NCBI GenBank assembly: GCA_035523995.1
Contig: DATKPQ010000193.1
Coordinates: 14,518-78,517, forward strand
Direction: 5' to 3'
Source: JASHVB01 sp035523995
GTDB taxonomy: Bacteria; Pseudomonadota; Alphaproteobacteria; Acetobacterales; Acetobacteraceae
DNA length: 64,000 bases
The notes below the pieces were generated by a model that made no database searches, was not told the DNA's origin, and saw only the letters and a program-made list of their open reading frames with translations. This document shows, in pieces, positions 22,639 through 30,887 of this stretch (position 1 is the stretch's first letter; each line of letters begins with the position of its first letter). The position numbers were made by a program, and so were the translations under genes.

Positions 22639-24962
22639 TGCATTACGCGATGAAACCAACGGATGCCCCGAATTGGGTGCTCTGCCACGAAGGTTACAGT
22701 ATTCTTACCGAGAGCGCCGTTGAGTCGCGCTTCGCGTTGAGTAACGGGTTTCTTGGTGCACGTGGTTCGCGCCCGGTCAGCCGTGGGCCGACCTGGGTGA
22801 GTTGGCTGGGCAATATCAAGTGGGCATCGTGGCCCCGTTGTTATGTCGCCGGCCTGTTCGATCGGTTCAATACCGTGCCATCGGTGCCTGCGCTGGTGCC
22901 TGTTGCTGACTGGTCACACATTCGGGTCGTGCTGGACGATAGACCGCAACGGTTATGGGATGGCGCGCTTCTCGCAAGCGTACGCATGCTGGACCTGCGT
23001 CGGGCCGTGCTTCTTACTGAGATCACCTATCGGACAGAGGACGGCATTACCATCAGGGGTGAAGAGCTCCGCTTGGTATCACAGGCGGACCGCGCGGTTG
23101 GATTGCAACTCCTGCGATTTTCGCTGGATCGCGACGGCGTCGATGTCATGCTGGAAGCCAGTTTCGGTATGGCCGGTCTTGGCATGGAGCCGATGTCGCT
23201 GGAGCCGGACCTTGGTGCGTGGCGAACCGAGGGCGCGGATCGAGGCGTGGCGATGACAGGCGCGACAACACTTCGAGCTGGCGGCAAGTTGCTGGTTCCG
23301 GAGCGTCCATTTTCGCTGCGATGGGTCTGGCGCTGGCATTCTGTCGCTGGGCAGCCGATCGAGGTTGACCGAATCGTCGCGGTGGCGCGTGCGGATTCAG
23401 CAAGAGACGATCCTGCTCCCGCCGCCAGGGCGGCTCTGGCACGGAACCGGGCGTCAGGCTGGCGCGCAGTGGTCGCCGCGCATGAGACGGCGTGGCGGGC
23501 CCGTTGGCACGAGGCAGATGTAGTGGTTGAAGGTGACGATCAGGTGCAACGAGCGCTGCGGTTCGCCGTTTATCATCTGATCAGCGCCGCGAACCCGGAG
23601 GATGAGCGCGTCTCAGTTGGCGCGCGCGGCCTGACCGGCGATGCGTATTTGGGTCACGTATTCTGGGACACGGAAATCTACCTGTTGCCATTCTATACGA
23701 TGGTCTGGCCAGAGGCGGCGCGCGCGATGCTGATGTATCGCTACAACACGTTGCCAGCCGCACGTATGAAGGCAGCGCAGATGGGCTGCAAGGGCGCTCT
23801 TTATGCGTGGGAATCGGCAGATACGGGAGAAGAGACAACACCCGAGAGCGTGGTGGGGCCCGATGGTACGATGATCGATGTTCTCACCGGCAAAATGGAA
23901 ATACATATCAGCGCGGACGTTTCGTATGCGGTTTGGCAGTACTGGCGAGTAACCGGCGACGACGACTTTTTTGTCGAGGCAGGAGCCGAGATACTGCTGG
24001 AGACGGCACGGTTTTGGGCGTCCCGCTCGTCGAAGGAGCAGGACGGTAGACGTCACATCCGTCACGTGATCGGGCCGGATGAATATCATGAGGACGTGGA
24101 TGACAACGCCTTCACCAACGTAATGGCGCGCTGGAACATCGTCCGGGCACTCGAAGCAATCGAAGTCCTGATGAAACGCTGGCCCCACTGTGCCGTCGTA
24201 CTGCTCGATAGACTTTCGCTTGCCGACGGGGAACTTGCGGACTGGCGTGATGCGGCCGCCTCTATCGTGACCGGCCTCGACCCTGCGAGTGGGATTTATG
24301 AGCAGTTTGCTGGCTATCATAACCTCGAACCCGTCGATCTCGCATCCTACACCGAAAACAATGCGCCGATCGAGGTACTAATTGGCCATCGCCGCATACA
24401 ACGCTCACAAGTGGTCAAACAGGCGGACGTCGTGGCATTGGAGGCTCTATTGCCCGAGGAGTTCCCTGGTCCGATGGCAGAAGCCAATTTCCGCTATTAC
24501 GAGTCTCGCTGTGCCCACGGCAGTTCGCTGAGCGCGGGCATGCACGCTCTAGTCGCGGCACGCCTCGGTGACTCCACCCAGGCATTGAAGCACTTGCACC
24601 ACGCCGCCACGGCGGATCTTGAATTCGATCCAAATAGCGCAGGCGGGATAAGAATTGCCGGGCTCGGCGGGGTCTGGCAGGCGGTGGTACTAGGTTTCGC
24701 CGGACTTGATTTGAGTGACGACGGGATCAGTATCAATCCACAGCTACCACCAAAGTGGCACAGCATATCATTCAAGATACGTTCGCGTCGACGGCTGGTA
24801 CAAGTGCGTATCACCAGAAGGTCGGTCACAATCACAATTCCTGACGGCCCGCCCCTCAATATCCGGATCGCGGGCGAAATCAGAAGTTTAGAGGGAGGTG
24901 GAACGCTGGAAGTCGACTTCGAATCTACCGATGCCCCGCGCAATGAGCCCGACGCGAGATGA
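22638..24962 (+). CDS. Glycoside hydrolase family 65 protein (trehalose/kojibiose-type phosphorylase)
   Basis: A 774-residue GH65 enzyme that would split an alpha-linked disaccharide with phosphate to beta-glucose-1-phosphate and glucose. The (alpha/alpha)6 barrel carries GHVFWDTEIYLLPFY, the general acid Glu (about residue 482) in IGPDEYHEDVDDNAF, KQADVVALEAL and the phosphate-site segment SRCAHGSSLSAGMH. The N-terminal beta-sandwich begins LTESAVESRFALSNGFLGARG. ATG 22638 overlaps the HAD stop. Disaccharide specificity cannot be assigned from sequence alone. The GC content is slightly lower and codon use more relaxed than in neighbouring core genes, in line with acquired DNA. Confidence 0.9.
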   Translation: MHYAMKPTDAPNWVLCHEGYSILTESAVESRFALSNGFLGARGSRPVSRGPTWVSWLGNIKWASWPRCYVAGLFDRFNTVPSVPALVPVADWSHIRVVLDDRPQRLWDGALLASVRMLDLRRAVLLTEITYRTEDGITIRGEELRLVSQADRAVGLQLLRFSLDRDGVDVMLEASFGMAGLGMEPMSLEPDLGAWRTEGADRGVAMTGATTLRAGGKLLVPERPFSLRWVWRWHSVAGQPIEVDRIVAVARADSARDDPAPAARAALARNRASGWRAVVAAHETAWRARWHEADVVVEGDDQVQRALRFAVYHLISAANPEDERVSVGARGLTGDAYLGHVFWDTEIYLLPFYTMVWPEAARAMLMYRYNTLPAARMKAAQMGCKGALYAWESADTGEETTPESVVGPDGTMIDVLTGKMEIHISADVSYAVWQYWRVTGDDDFFVEAGAEILLETARFWASRSSKEQDGRRHIRHVIGPDEYHEDVDDNAFTNVMARWNIVRALEAIEVLMKRWPHCAVVLLDRLSLADGELADWRDAAASIVTGLDPASGIYEQFAGYHNLEPVDLASYTENNAPIEVLIGHRRIQRSQVVKQADVVALEALLPEEFPGPMAEANFRYYESRCAHGSSLSAGMHALVAARLGDSTQALKHLHHAATADLEFDPNSAGGIRIAGLGGVWQAVVLGFAGLDLSDDGISINPQLPPKWHSISFKIRSRRRLVQVRITRRSVTITIPDGPPLNIRIAGEIRSLEGGGTLEVDFESTDAPRNEPDAR

Positions 24963-25238
24963 TCAGTGAGGTCCGTTTTCTTGATTAGCGCGACCGAACC
25001 TGCACCGGATGAAGCGCAATATCTGCACCGTGGGGCAGGTTCCTGTTGCTGGCGATCGCCGCGCATGCGTGCAGGATGCGATCGCGCGGGCGCAGGAAAC
25101 GGTTCTGTTCCTGATGGAGCATGCGACCGAGCCGGAGCGGGGTCGGCTTCAACAGGTCGTGGTGCGCTCAACCGCAGAACGACCCCTCTGTAGTAGGCGT
25201 AGCCGCCATCGGTTTTGCCAGGCTCGCCGCTCCGGTCT
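24963..25238. other. Spacer with no supported gene
   Basis: A plus-strand frame from 25009 (MKRNICTVGQVPVAGDRRA) stays open into the 3' end of the next gene, but I do not recognise it and its C-terminal part is antisense to that gene. It may be a fragment. No other gene or repeat was seen. Confidence 0.4.
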
Positions 25239-25847
25239 TCAGGTTCCCAGCATTGTCGCCACCTGTTCTAACGTGCGAATCCTCGCGTACATCCTCATTG
25301 CCTTGTCCAAACTGTACGTATGCGCCGCAATGTCGCTGCCCCAGCAGCATTCGCGCACCACAACGCACGCCAAATCCATGTTGAACGCCTCTCGCACGCT
25401 GGTCTCGACACCGCGGTTGGTGGCGCCGCCACCGATGATCACCACGTCGCGGCGCAGCATGTGCAGCAGCCCGGCGATGCCGGTTCCGTAGAACGCGCTG
25501 GGGCGGCGTTTGAGGAATACGTAGTCCGCCGCGAGCGGTGCGATTTCGCCGGGGAACTCCGAGTCGGGTGTGCCCTCCACGGTGTTGGTCAGCGGCGGCA
25601 CGCCGGTCTCGGCCGACAGGTCGGTGGGTAGCATCACGACGTCGGCGCCGTCGGCGCGGCTGACCGGGGTGGTGTAGATCACTGGAACTCCGGCCGTGCG
25701 TGCCAGGCGGATCATGCCCACCCAGGCGTCAAGCACCGGGCGCATCGCTGCCCGCCGCGCGGGGTCCGACGGGGTCAGCGCGCGGCGGCACACGTCGTAG
25801 GCGATCAGCGCGGTGCGGCGTGGATCGAGGCGTTCAGGGTCGGGCAT
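25239..25847 (-). CDS. Isochorismatase-fold cysteine-hydrolase-like protein
   Basis: A 202-residue isochorismatase superfamily protein. ATG 25847 has GGAGG eight bases upstream. The family Asp is in TALIAYDVCRRAL and the Lys in YVFLKRRPSAFYGT. The segment that usually holds the nucleophile Cys reads GGGATNRGVETSVREAF, with Gly at the Cys position, as in phenazine-type isochorismatases and many uncharacterised members. Thus either an isochorismatase-like vinyl-ether hydrolase or a non-cysteine variant; substrate unknown. It is monocistronic. Confidence 0.78.
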   Translation of the reverse strand: MPDPERLDPRRTALIAYDVCRRALTPSDPARRAAMRPVLDAWVGMIRLARTAGVPVIYTTPVSRADGADVVMLPTDLSAETGVPPLTNTVEGTPDSEFPGEIAPLAADYVFLKRRPSAFYGTGIAGLLHMLRRDVVIIGGGATNRGVETSVREAFNMDLACVVVRECCWGSDIAAHTYSLDKAMRMYARIRTLEQVATMLGT

Positions 25848-25953
25848 GGCAGGGACCTCCGGCTGGGGAGCAAATGTGTGTCTGCGGGCGTCGTAACCGC
25901 AGCCATTGCTGGATGGGGGATGCAATCCCGCTCGAAATCGGGTGCAGACTTAT

Positions 25954-25987
25954 GAACGAGGTTGTTCCGCTTCGCTCGCAATGACAT
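25954..25987. repeat. REP-like repeat, copy 3 (half element)
   Basis: Only the right arm is present, GAACGAGGTTGTTCCGCTTC followed by GCTCGCAATGACAT, next to the end of the CinA-like gene. Confidence 0.8.
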
Positions 25988-25996
25988 CTTTGCGAA

Positions 25997-26758
25997 TCAG
26001 AGTTCCGGTTCGCCGGGCACCGGGGCTTTGCCCAACCGCTTGATCAAGTCCGTGACTTCCGCGATTGCTGATTCCGCTGCCGCGACATCCGCGCCCTTCG
26101 CTACCAAAGCCACGCCGTTGCCACTGGGCTTGTAGAATGGGTAGCTGCCGAGATCGATCTGCGGATATTTTGCCTGGATCGCGCCGAGGCCTTCCGCGAT
26201 CACGCCTTCAGGCAAAGCGAACGCGTGCACCGCGCGTTGCTCGATGCGGGGGCCGCCTTTCAGGCGCGGCGCCAGCCATTCGAACATCGACTGCATGACT
26301 CGCGGTACGCCGGCCATGACATAGACATTGCCGATCTGAAATCCAGGGGCGACTGAGAGCGCGTTGTCGATCAGCGTGGCGCCGCGCGGCATTGTTGCCA
26401 TGCGCTGGCGAGCGGCGTTGAAGCCGCCGGGCGGGTATGTCTTCTCCATCCGCACCCAGGCTTCGGGGTGCGGTTCCCATGGCACGCCGAACGCCGCCGC
26501 GACGCACTCGCTGGTGATGTCGTCGTGCGTAGGGCCGATACCGCCCGTTGTGAACACGCAATCGAATTTCGTGCGGACCTCGTTCACCGTGTCGATGATG
26601 GTCTTTGCCACATCGGGGATCACTCGTACTTCACGCAGGGGGATGCCCAGCGCGGCCAGTCCCGTCGCCAGGAACTTGATATTGGCATCCTGCGTGCGGC
26701 CCGAGAGCACCTCGTTGCCGATCACCAGCAGGCAGGCGGTCGGATTCGTTCCCTCCAT
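25997..26758 (-). CDS. CinA-like molybdopterin-binding-fold protein
   Basis: A 253-residue protein with the MoaB/MogA-type fold found at the N-terminus of CinA. It opens ACLLVIGNEVLSGRTQDANI, and has the pterin-site motif VFTTGGIGPTHDDITSECVA and later VYVMAGVPRVMQSMFEWL. The C-terminal NMN-deamidase domain of full CinA is absent, as in the stand-alone competence/damage-inducible A family of alphaproteobacteria, so length is normal. It ends the tandem with the GNAT-Nudix gene, 13 bases downstream of it. Confidence 0.88.
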   Translation of the reverse strand: MEGTNPTACLLVIGNEVLSGRTQDANIKFLATGLAALGIPLREVRVIPDVAKTIIDTVNEVRTKFDCVFTTGGIGPTHDDITSECVAAAFGVPWEPHPEAWVRMEKTYPPGGFNAARQRMATMPRGATLIDNALSVAPGFQIGNVYVMAGVPRVMQSMFEWLAPRLKGGPRIEQRAVHAFALPEGVIAEGLGAIQAKYPQIDLGSYPFYKPSGNGVALVAKGADVAAAESAIAEVTDLIKRLGKAPVPGEPEL

Positions 26759-26771
26759 CGTTATGGCCCTT

Positions 26772-27869
26772 TCACAGGAAATCCCGTAGCAGTGAAATCA
26801 GTGGCTTGTCGGCCGGCGGCACATCGTAATCGGGAAGGTGCTCTGGGCGCACCCATTTCAGCGTCTGGTTCTCCCGCGGCATCGGAATTCCCTTCCAGCG
26901 GCGGCACAAATAGAGCGGCATCAGCAAGTGGAAGCGCTCATAGGCGTGCGATGCGAAGGCGAAGGGCGCCAGGCAGGCGACCGAGACGTCGATCCCCAAT
27001 TCCTCCCGCAACTCGCGGATGAGCGCGACTTCCGGGATTTCGCCTGGTTGCAACTTGCCGCCCGGGAACTCCCACAGGCCGGCCATCACCTTGCCTTCCG
27101 GGCGGCGCGCCAGCAGCACGCGCCCGTCCACGTCGATCAGGGCGCAGGCGGCGACCAGGACCATCGGCTTCTCGCCGTTTGCCGCCGGCCCGGCGCCGGG
27201 CTGGCCGAAGATGTCGTCGCGTGTGGCCTCGAATTGCCAGACCGGGCGTTCGCCGCCGCGGGCCACGGACATCCCGCTGCCCTCCCCGGTCTGGCGGAAG
27301 CCAATGCGGCGCAGCACCGCCGCCGAGGCGGGATTGTCGGTGGCCACGTCCGCCCGCATGCGGTCGATCGCGAGGTTGGCGAAGCCCCAGCGGACGACGC
27401 GGCCGGCAGCCTCGGTCGCCACGCCGAAGCCCCAGAAGCGGCGACCTACCCAGTAGCCCAGCGTCGCCACGCGAGCGTCCAGCCGCAGGCCGACCACGCC
27501 GAGGAAGATCTCCTGGTCGCCGTCGCGGCCAGTGATGGCGAGCGTGTAGCCGGTGCCATCGGCCAACTCGCGCGCGGTGGAGGCGATCCATTCGTCGGCG
27601 AGTGGGCGGGGGTAGGGGAACGGCACGATCGCCAGGTTGCGCGTCACCTCCCAATCGTCGATCAGGCGGAACATCGGTTCCGCGTCATGCGGGAGCAGGG
27701 GGCGGACGATGAGGCGCTCGGTGATGAGGGGGGCGAAGGCTTCCTCGGGCGCCAGAGCGTGGAGGCGCGGCGGGGGCGCGGCGGGCTTGGCGGTACGGCG
27801 GCGCGGCGCGCGGGGGCGGGGTGGCGGCGACTCGGTGGAGTCTGGTGCGGGGCGGGAGCGGCGGGACAT
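26772..27869 (-). CDS. Bifunctional GNAT acetyltransferase / MutT-type Nudix hydrolase
   Basis: A two-domain protein of about 365 residues. The first half is a RimJ-like GNAT domain: LITERLIVRPLLPHDAEPMF and the acetyl-CoA loop GRRFWGFGVATEA, then VATDNPASAAVLRRIGF. The second half (from about residue 245) is a MutT domain with the Nudix box GGKLQPGEIPEVALIRELRE followed by ELGI, which hydrolyses oxidised nucleotides such as 8-oxo-dGTP. Such fusions are known in alphaproteobacteria. The start is unsure: an upstream in-frame ATG at 27941 adds 24 low-complexity residues and neither has a clear ribosome site. The Pro/Arg-rich first 35 residues are probably disordered. Confidence 0.88.
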   Translation of the reverse strand: MSRRSRPAPDSTESPPPRPRAPRRRTAKPAAPPPRLHALAPEEAFAPLITERLIVRPLLPHDAEPMFRLIDDWEVTRNLAIVPFPYPRPLADEWIASTARELADGTGYTLAITGRDGDQEIFLGVVGLRLDARVATLGYWVGRRFWGFGVATEAAGRVVRWGFANLAIDRMRADVATDNPASAAVLRRIGFRQTGEGSGMSVARGGERPVWQFEATRDDIFGQPGAGPAANGEKPMVLVAACALIDVDGRVLLARRPEGKVMAGLWEFPGGKLQPGEIPEVALIRELREELGIDVSVACLAPFAFASHAYERFHLLMPLYLCRRWKGIPMPRENQTLKWVRPEHLPDYDVPPADKPLISLLRDFL

Positions 27870-28157
27870 GGGGCGGGCGAAGGTGGCGCACGGGGTAGGG
27901 GGGCGCAAGCGCGTTGATGCCGTTGCCGGGGATAAGCGCATTCAGGCGGGTCCCTCGGTCGTTGGACTGCGCCGTGCGAGGGCTTGCTGGCGCAGCCAGC
28001 GACGGGCCGCGCGACGGACGGGGACGGGATCGCGTTCGTGGCAGGCCGGAAGCGGAAGCAATATCAACGACCATTACAGCTGAAGCGTCGACCGGATTCA
28101 CCGCTCATGGGAATGGAAAGTCCGTGTGCGTTCGAATGAAAGCTGCTCGCTGGCGGG
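27870..28157. other. Intergenic stretch without recognised features
   Basis: High-GC sequence containing no supported gene, hairpin or repeat. It lies between the GNAT-Nudix gene and the inverted-repeat element. Confidence 0.4.
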
Positions 28158-28374
28158 GGTCAATAGAATCGTCTCGGTGGCCTCTGCGTCTCTGGCTTCC
28201 TCGGCGATAGATTTGCCAGCCGCGAAACCCGGCTCACCCAGAGAATTGAAACTGCCGGCAACACGGGCGGACGGGTTCATGGGGGAAGCGGTTCTGCAGA
28301 TGCCGCTCGTTTCTGGCAAATTTATCGCAGAGAAGGCAGAGACGCAGAGGGCGCAGCGAAGAATTTATTGATCC
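28158..28374 (-). mobile_element. Inverted-repeat element with collapsed GxxExxY-like core
   Basis: Arms 28158-28219 and 28313-28374 are imperfect 62-base inverted repeats; both contain CCTCTGCGTCTCTG and end inward at ATTTGCCAG. The 93-base core, read on the minus strand, holds an ATG and MNPSARVAGSFNSLGEPGF, which resembles the first residues of GxxExxY proteins (MN...RVxGxAxxVxNTLGxGFLE) with internal losses. This is the size and design of a non-autonomous derivative. The link to GxxExxY is suggestive, not proven. Confidence 0.5.
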
Positions 28375-28497
28375 GTGCTGTTGGGACTTCCTTGTCCCGC
28401 CACTGGCTATGGTCGCTCTTATCGTCGCGCGTGTGCTAGGTGCGTCAGCGCGCTCATGTCGTGATCCTGACGGATGTGGATGGCGGTCGCACCGCAT

Positions 28498-28608
28498 GCT
28501 ATTGCGAGACTTCGCAGCAACCGAAGCAATCTCATTTGGGCTCGTGCGGGCCTCCTTGCGTCCACACGGCCGAGGTTGCTTCGTCGCTTCGCTCCTCGCA
28601 ATGACATG
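28498..28608. repeat. REP-like palindromic intergenic repeat, copy 4
   Basis: The left arm is degraded (GCTATTGCGAGACTTCGCAG) while the right arm is full: GAGGTTGCTTCGTCGCTTCG, then CTCCTCGCAATGACAT. Confidence 0.85.
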
Positions 28609-28647
28609 AGAACGGCGCGAGACACGCATCTCTGATAGCGGATACTA

Positions 28648-29475
28648 TCAGCACTTGTGGGGGAGCAGGCCGAACTGCGTCATCTTGGCATTCATCACGA
28701 AATCGCCGAAGTCCATTTGCAGGTTGTCCGCGACGCCGTTCTCCCAATAGCGCATGCCCACCTGGTAGTTGGGCGTAATGGTGTCGGGTGTGCGGTCGAA
28801 GAACGCCAGCCGCACACGAGTGCTCGGCAGGACCGACAGCGCCGGCCACTTGGTCGCAAAGGGCTGCTTCCAGTCCAGGATGGCGATCGAGCTGTCTTCC
28901 GCGCCGTTGTCGTCGGTGCCGTCGAACAAGGGCAGGGTGATGAACTTCTTGCCTTCGCGGGCGGCGGCAATGATGGCGGCGGTGTGGGCCATCGGGAACA
29001 GCGTGCCGGCGGGCAACTTTACCGTGGTGTCGTGGGGCGTGGTGTAGTGCACAATGCCGGGACCGCCGGGGCGGTCGATGCTGGCCTCGCCGTCGGTCTG
29101 CGATGTGACTGCCTGGTCGGTCAGTTGCCGCATGTGGAACCGCAGCTTCATCCCGTTCTTGGATTCCCAGGTGGCGTAGTCGGACACCATGTGGATGTCC
29201 TGCCCATCGGTGTTGGTCACCATCATGTCGAGCTTCTGGCGGACCGCCCAGCCATCGCAGGCATCGATTACTTCGTAGCCCATGGTGCCGGAGGCTGCGA
29301 CGATGTCGCTGTCCCCGTTGGGGTCGTTGGCCAGCGTGAGCTGATACAGCGCGTGATGAGCAGCGAGCGGGACGGGTTCGGCAACGGGGGTGGGCAGTGC
29401 GGCCGCCCGGGCAGGCAGGCCAGCGGGTTGCGCGACCAGGAGGACGAGTGCTGCCGCTGCGGCAGGGAAGCGCAT
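28648..29475 (-). CDS. eipB: EipB-family (DUF1849) periplasmic cell-envelope integrity protein
   Basis: A 275-residue protein with a cleavable signal peptide (MRFPAAAAALVLLVAQPAGL). The mature sequence has the DUF1849 hallmarks: HHALYQLTLA, ASGTMGYEVIDACDGWAV and the C-terminal GMRYWENGVADNLQMDFGDF. It has one Cys early (DACDGW) and one at the very C-terminus (LPHKC), matching the conserved disulfide known for EipB, a beta-spiral protein needed for envelope integrity in Brucella. Length is normal. It stands alone, facing the c-di-GMP pseudogene's downstream end. Confidence 0.88.
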   Translation of the reverse strand: MRFPAAAAALVLLVAQPAGLPARAAALPTPVAEPVPLAAHHALYQLTLANDPNGDSDIVAASGTMGYEVIDACDGWAVRQKLDMMVTNTDGQDIHMVSDYATWESKNGMKLRFHMRQLTDQAVTSQTDGEASIDRPGGPGIVHYTTPHDTTVKLPAGTLFPMAHTAAIIAAAREGKKFITLPLFDGTDDNGAEDSSIAILDWKQPFATKWPALSVLPSTRVRLAFFDRTPDTITPNYQVGMRYWENGVADNLQMDFGDFVMNAKMTQFGLLPHKC

Positions 29476-29619
29476 GAGGAAGTCTCCGGCGGGGGATAGC
29501 GGGCGCGAGCATAGGGAGCCTGCGTCACCACCGCCAGCGACCGGGTGGCTCAGGGTGGATGGGGACCGAGAGAAAGCGATGGCTCGATCCGCTGTGTCAC
29601 GTTTGCGCCTCGGCTTCGT

Positions 29620-30602
29620 CTACGCAGCGGCGGTCACGGCTGGACGGTCGAATATTCGCAGTAGCGCCGGGATTTCGGGTGCCGGGGCGCGCCAGCAGAT
29701 CAGGTTGCCCTGAATTTCAGTGCAGCCATCCAGGCGCAGGTTTTCAAGTTGCTCGCCCGTCTCCACGCCGACCGCGGTGGTCGCGATGCCGAGCGACGTG
29801 CCCAGTTGCGCCACAGCCCGCACGGATGGAACCAGGGGGAGACGGCCGGCATCCTGGTGCCGATGTGCGAAGCATTATCCGGATGACGCACCAGGATAGT
29901 GCCGTCGCGCCAGAGCAGCATGAACGTTACGGCCTGCGGCAGATCAATCGAGGCTTAGAGGCTCGAGAACACCTGCAACGGCATCGAGGCAAGCACCACG
30001 CCAAGGAACTGGCCATTGGGTGCCGTAACGCGGCGGGCGGCGAAGATCGTCCAGGCAAGCGTCGCCCGGCTGATGAGCGGCTGGCTGATGAACAGGTCAG
30101 GATCATTCTGGACTCTGAAATGGGCCATGTAGTCCCGGTCTGACAGGTCGTTCGATTGGGCTGGCCATCGGAGGGAATAATTGACCCGCACGCCGTCCGC
30201 CGCGACCAGGGTGAGCGTATCGACCTGCGGCAGGCGGTCGGCACGGCTGCGCAGGTATTCGTGGATGGTCCTGGTGCCGAGGAGGCGTTTTAAATCGTCC
30301 GGCGTGGTGACGTGCAAGCCGGCGATCAGGTCCTGTGTGTCCCGCAGCACGATGTCGACGGATTGGACCGAACGGGAGGTTTCCTCGGCGAGCACGATGG
30401 CGAGGCTATCAGCGTTGGTCAGGGCAGTGTGCAGGGCATCGCTACGCATGTGCGAAACCGTCACGCCGATGGCGAGCACGGAGGCGGCAATCAGCACGAC
30501 CGCGCCATGGGTCAGGGTCGTGGCACGCTTCAGATGTTGGGCGCTTCGCCACGACGGGCGTGGCAAGGCGGGCTGCGTGAACGGAAGGCGCATGAGTGCC
30601 AT
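29620..30602 (-). pseudogene. Cache-GGDEF-EAL type c-di-GMP enzyme, doubly disrupted
   Basis: From 30602 the frame encodes a membrane anchor (THGAVVLIAASVLAIGVTV) and a periplasmic Cache sensor (TLVAADGVRVNYSLRW, LSDRDYMAHFRVQNDPDLF). It stops at a TAA near 29954, yet the same frame goes on with the expected PQAVTFMLLWRDGTILVRHP. About 80 codons later the homology jumps to the end of an EAL domain in another frame: VRAVAQLGTSLGIATT and VGVETGEQLENLRLDG. The whole GGDEF domain and most of EAL are deleted. The intact parent would have been about 700-800 residues. Confidence 0.8.
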
Positions 30603-30887
30603 TGTCGGCGATATTCGCTACCAAGCCGCTAAGGCGGCCAGGAGGGCGATTTGGCCCGCGGCGCGCGTGGCATCTTCGCCTACGGCGCGCGTGGCATCAG
30701 CCTCGTCGGCTTAGCCAGGGCAAACGAGGTACGAGGTCAGTCTCCTGTCCGAAAAGGTTGGGGAGGGGCGGAGCGGCACGAACCCCTGTCTCTAAGCCGT
30801 CGCACACGAGCCCCTCACCCTGACCCCGTCCCCTGACCTTGGCCGGCTTTGTGGCCGAAGCCCACAAGGGGAGAGAGTACTCTTCTG

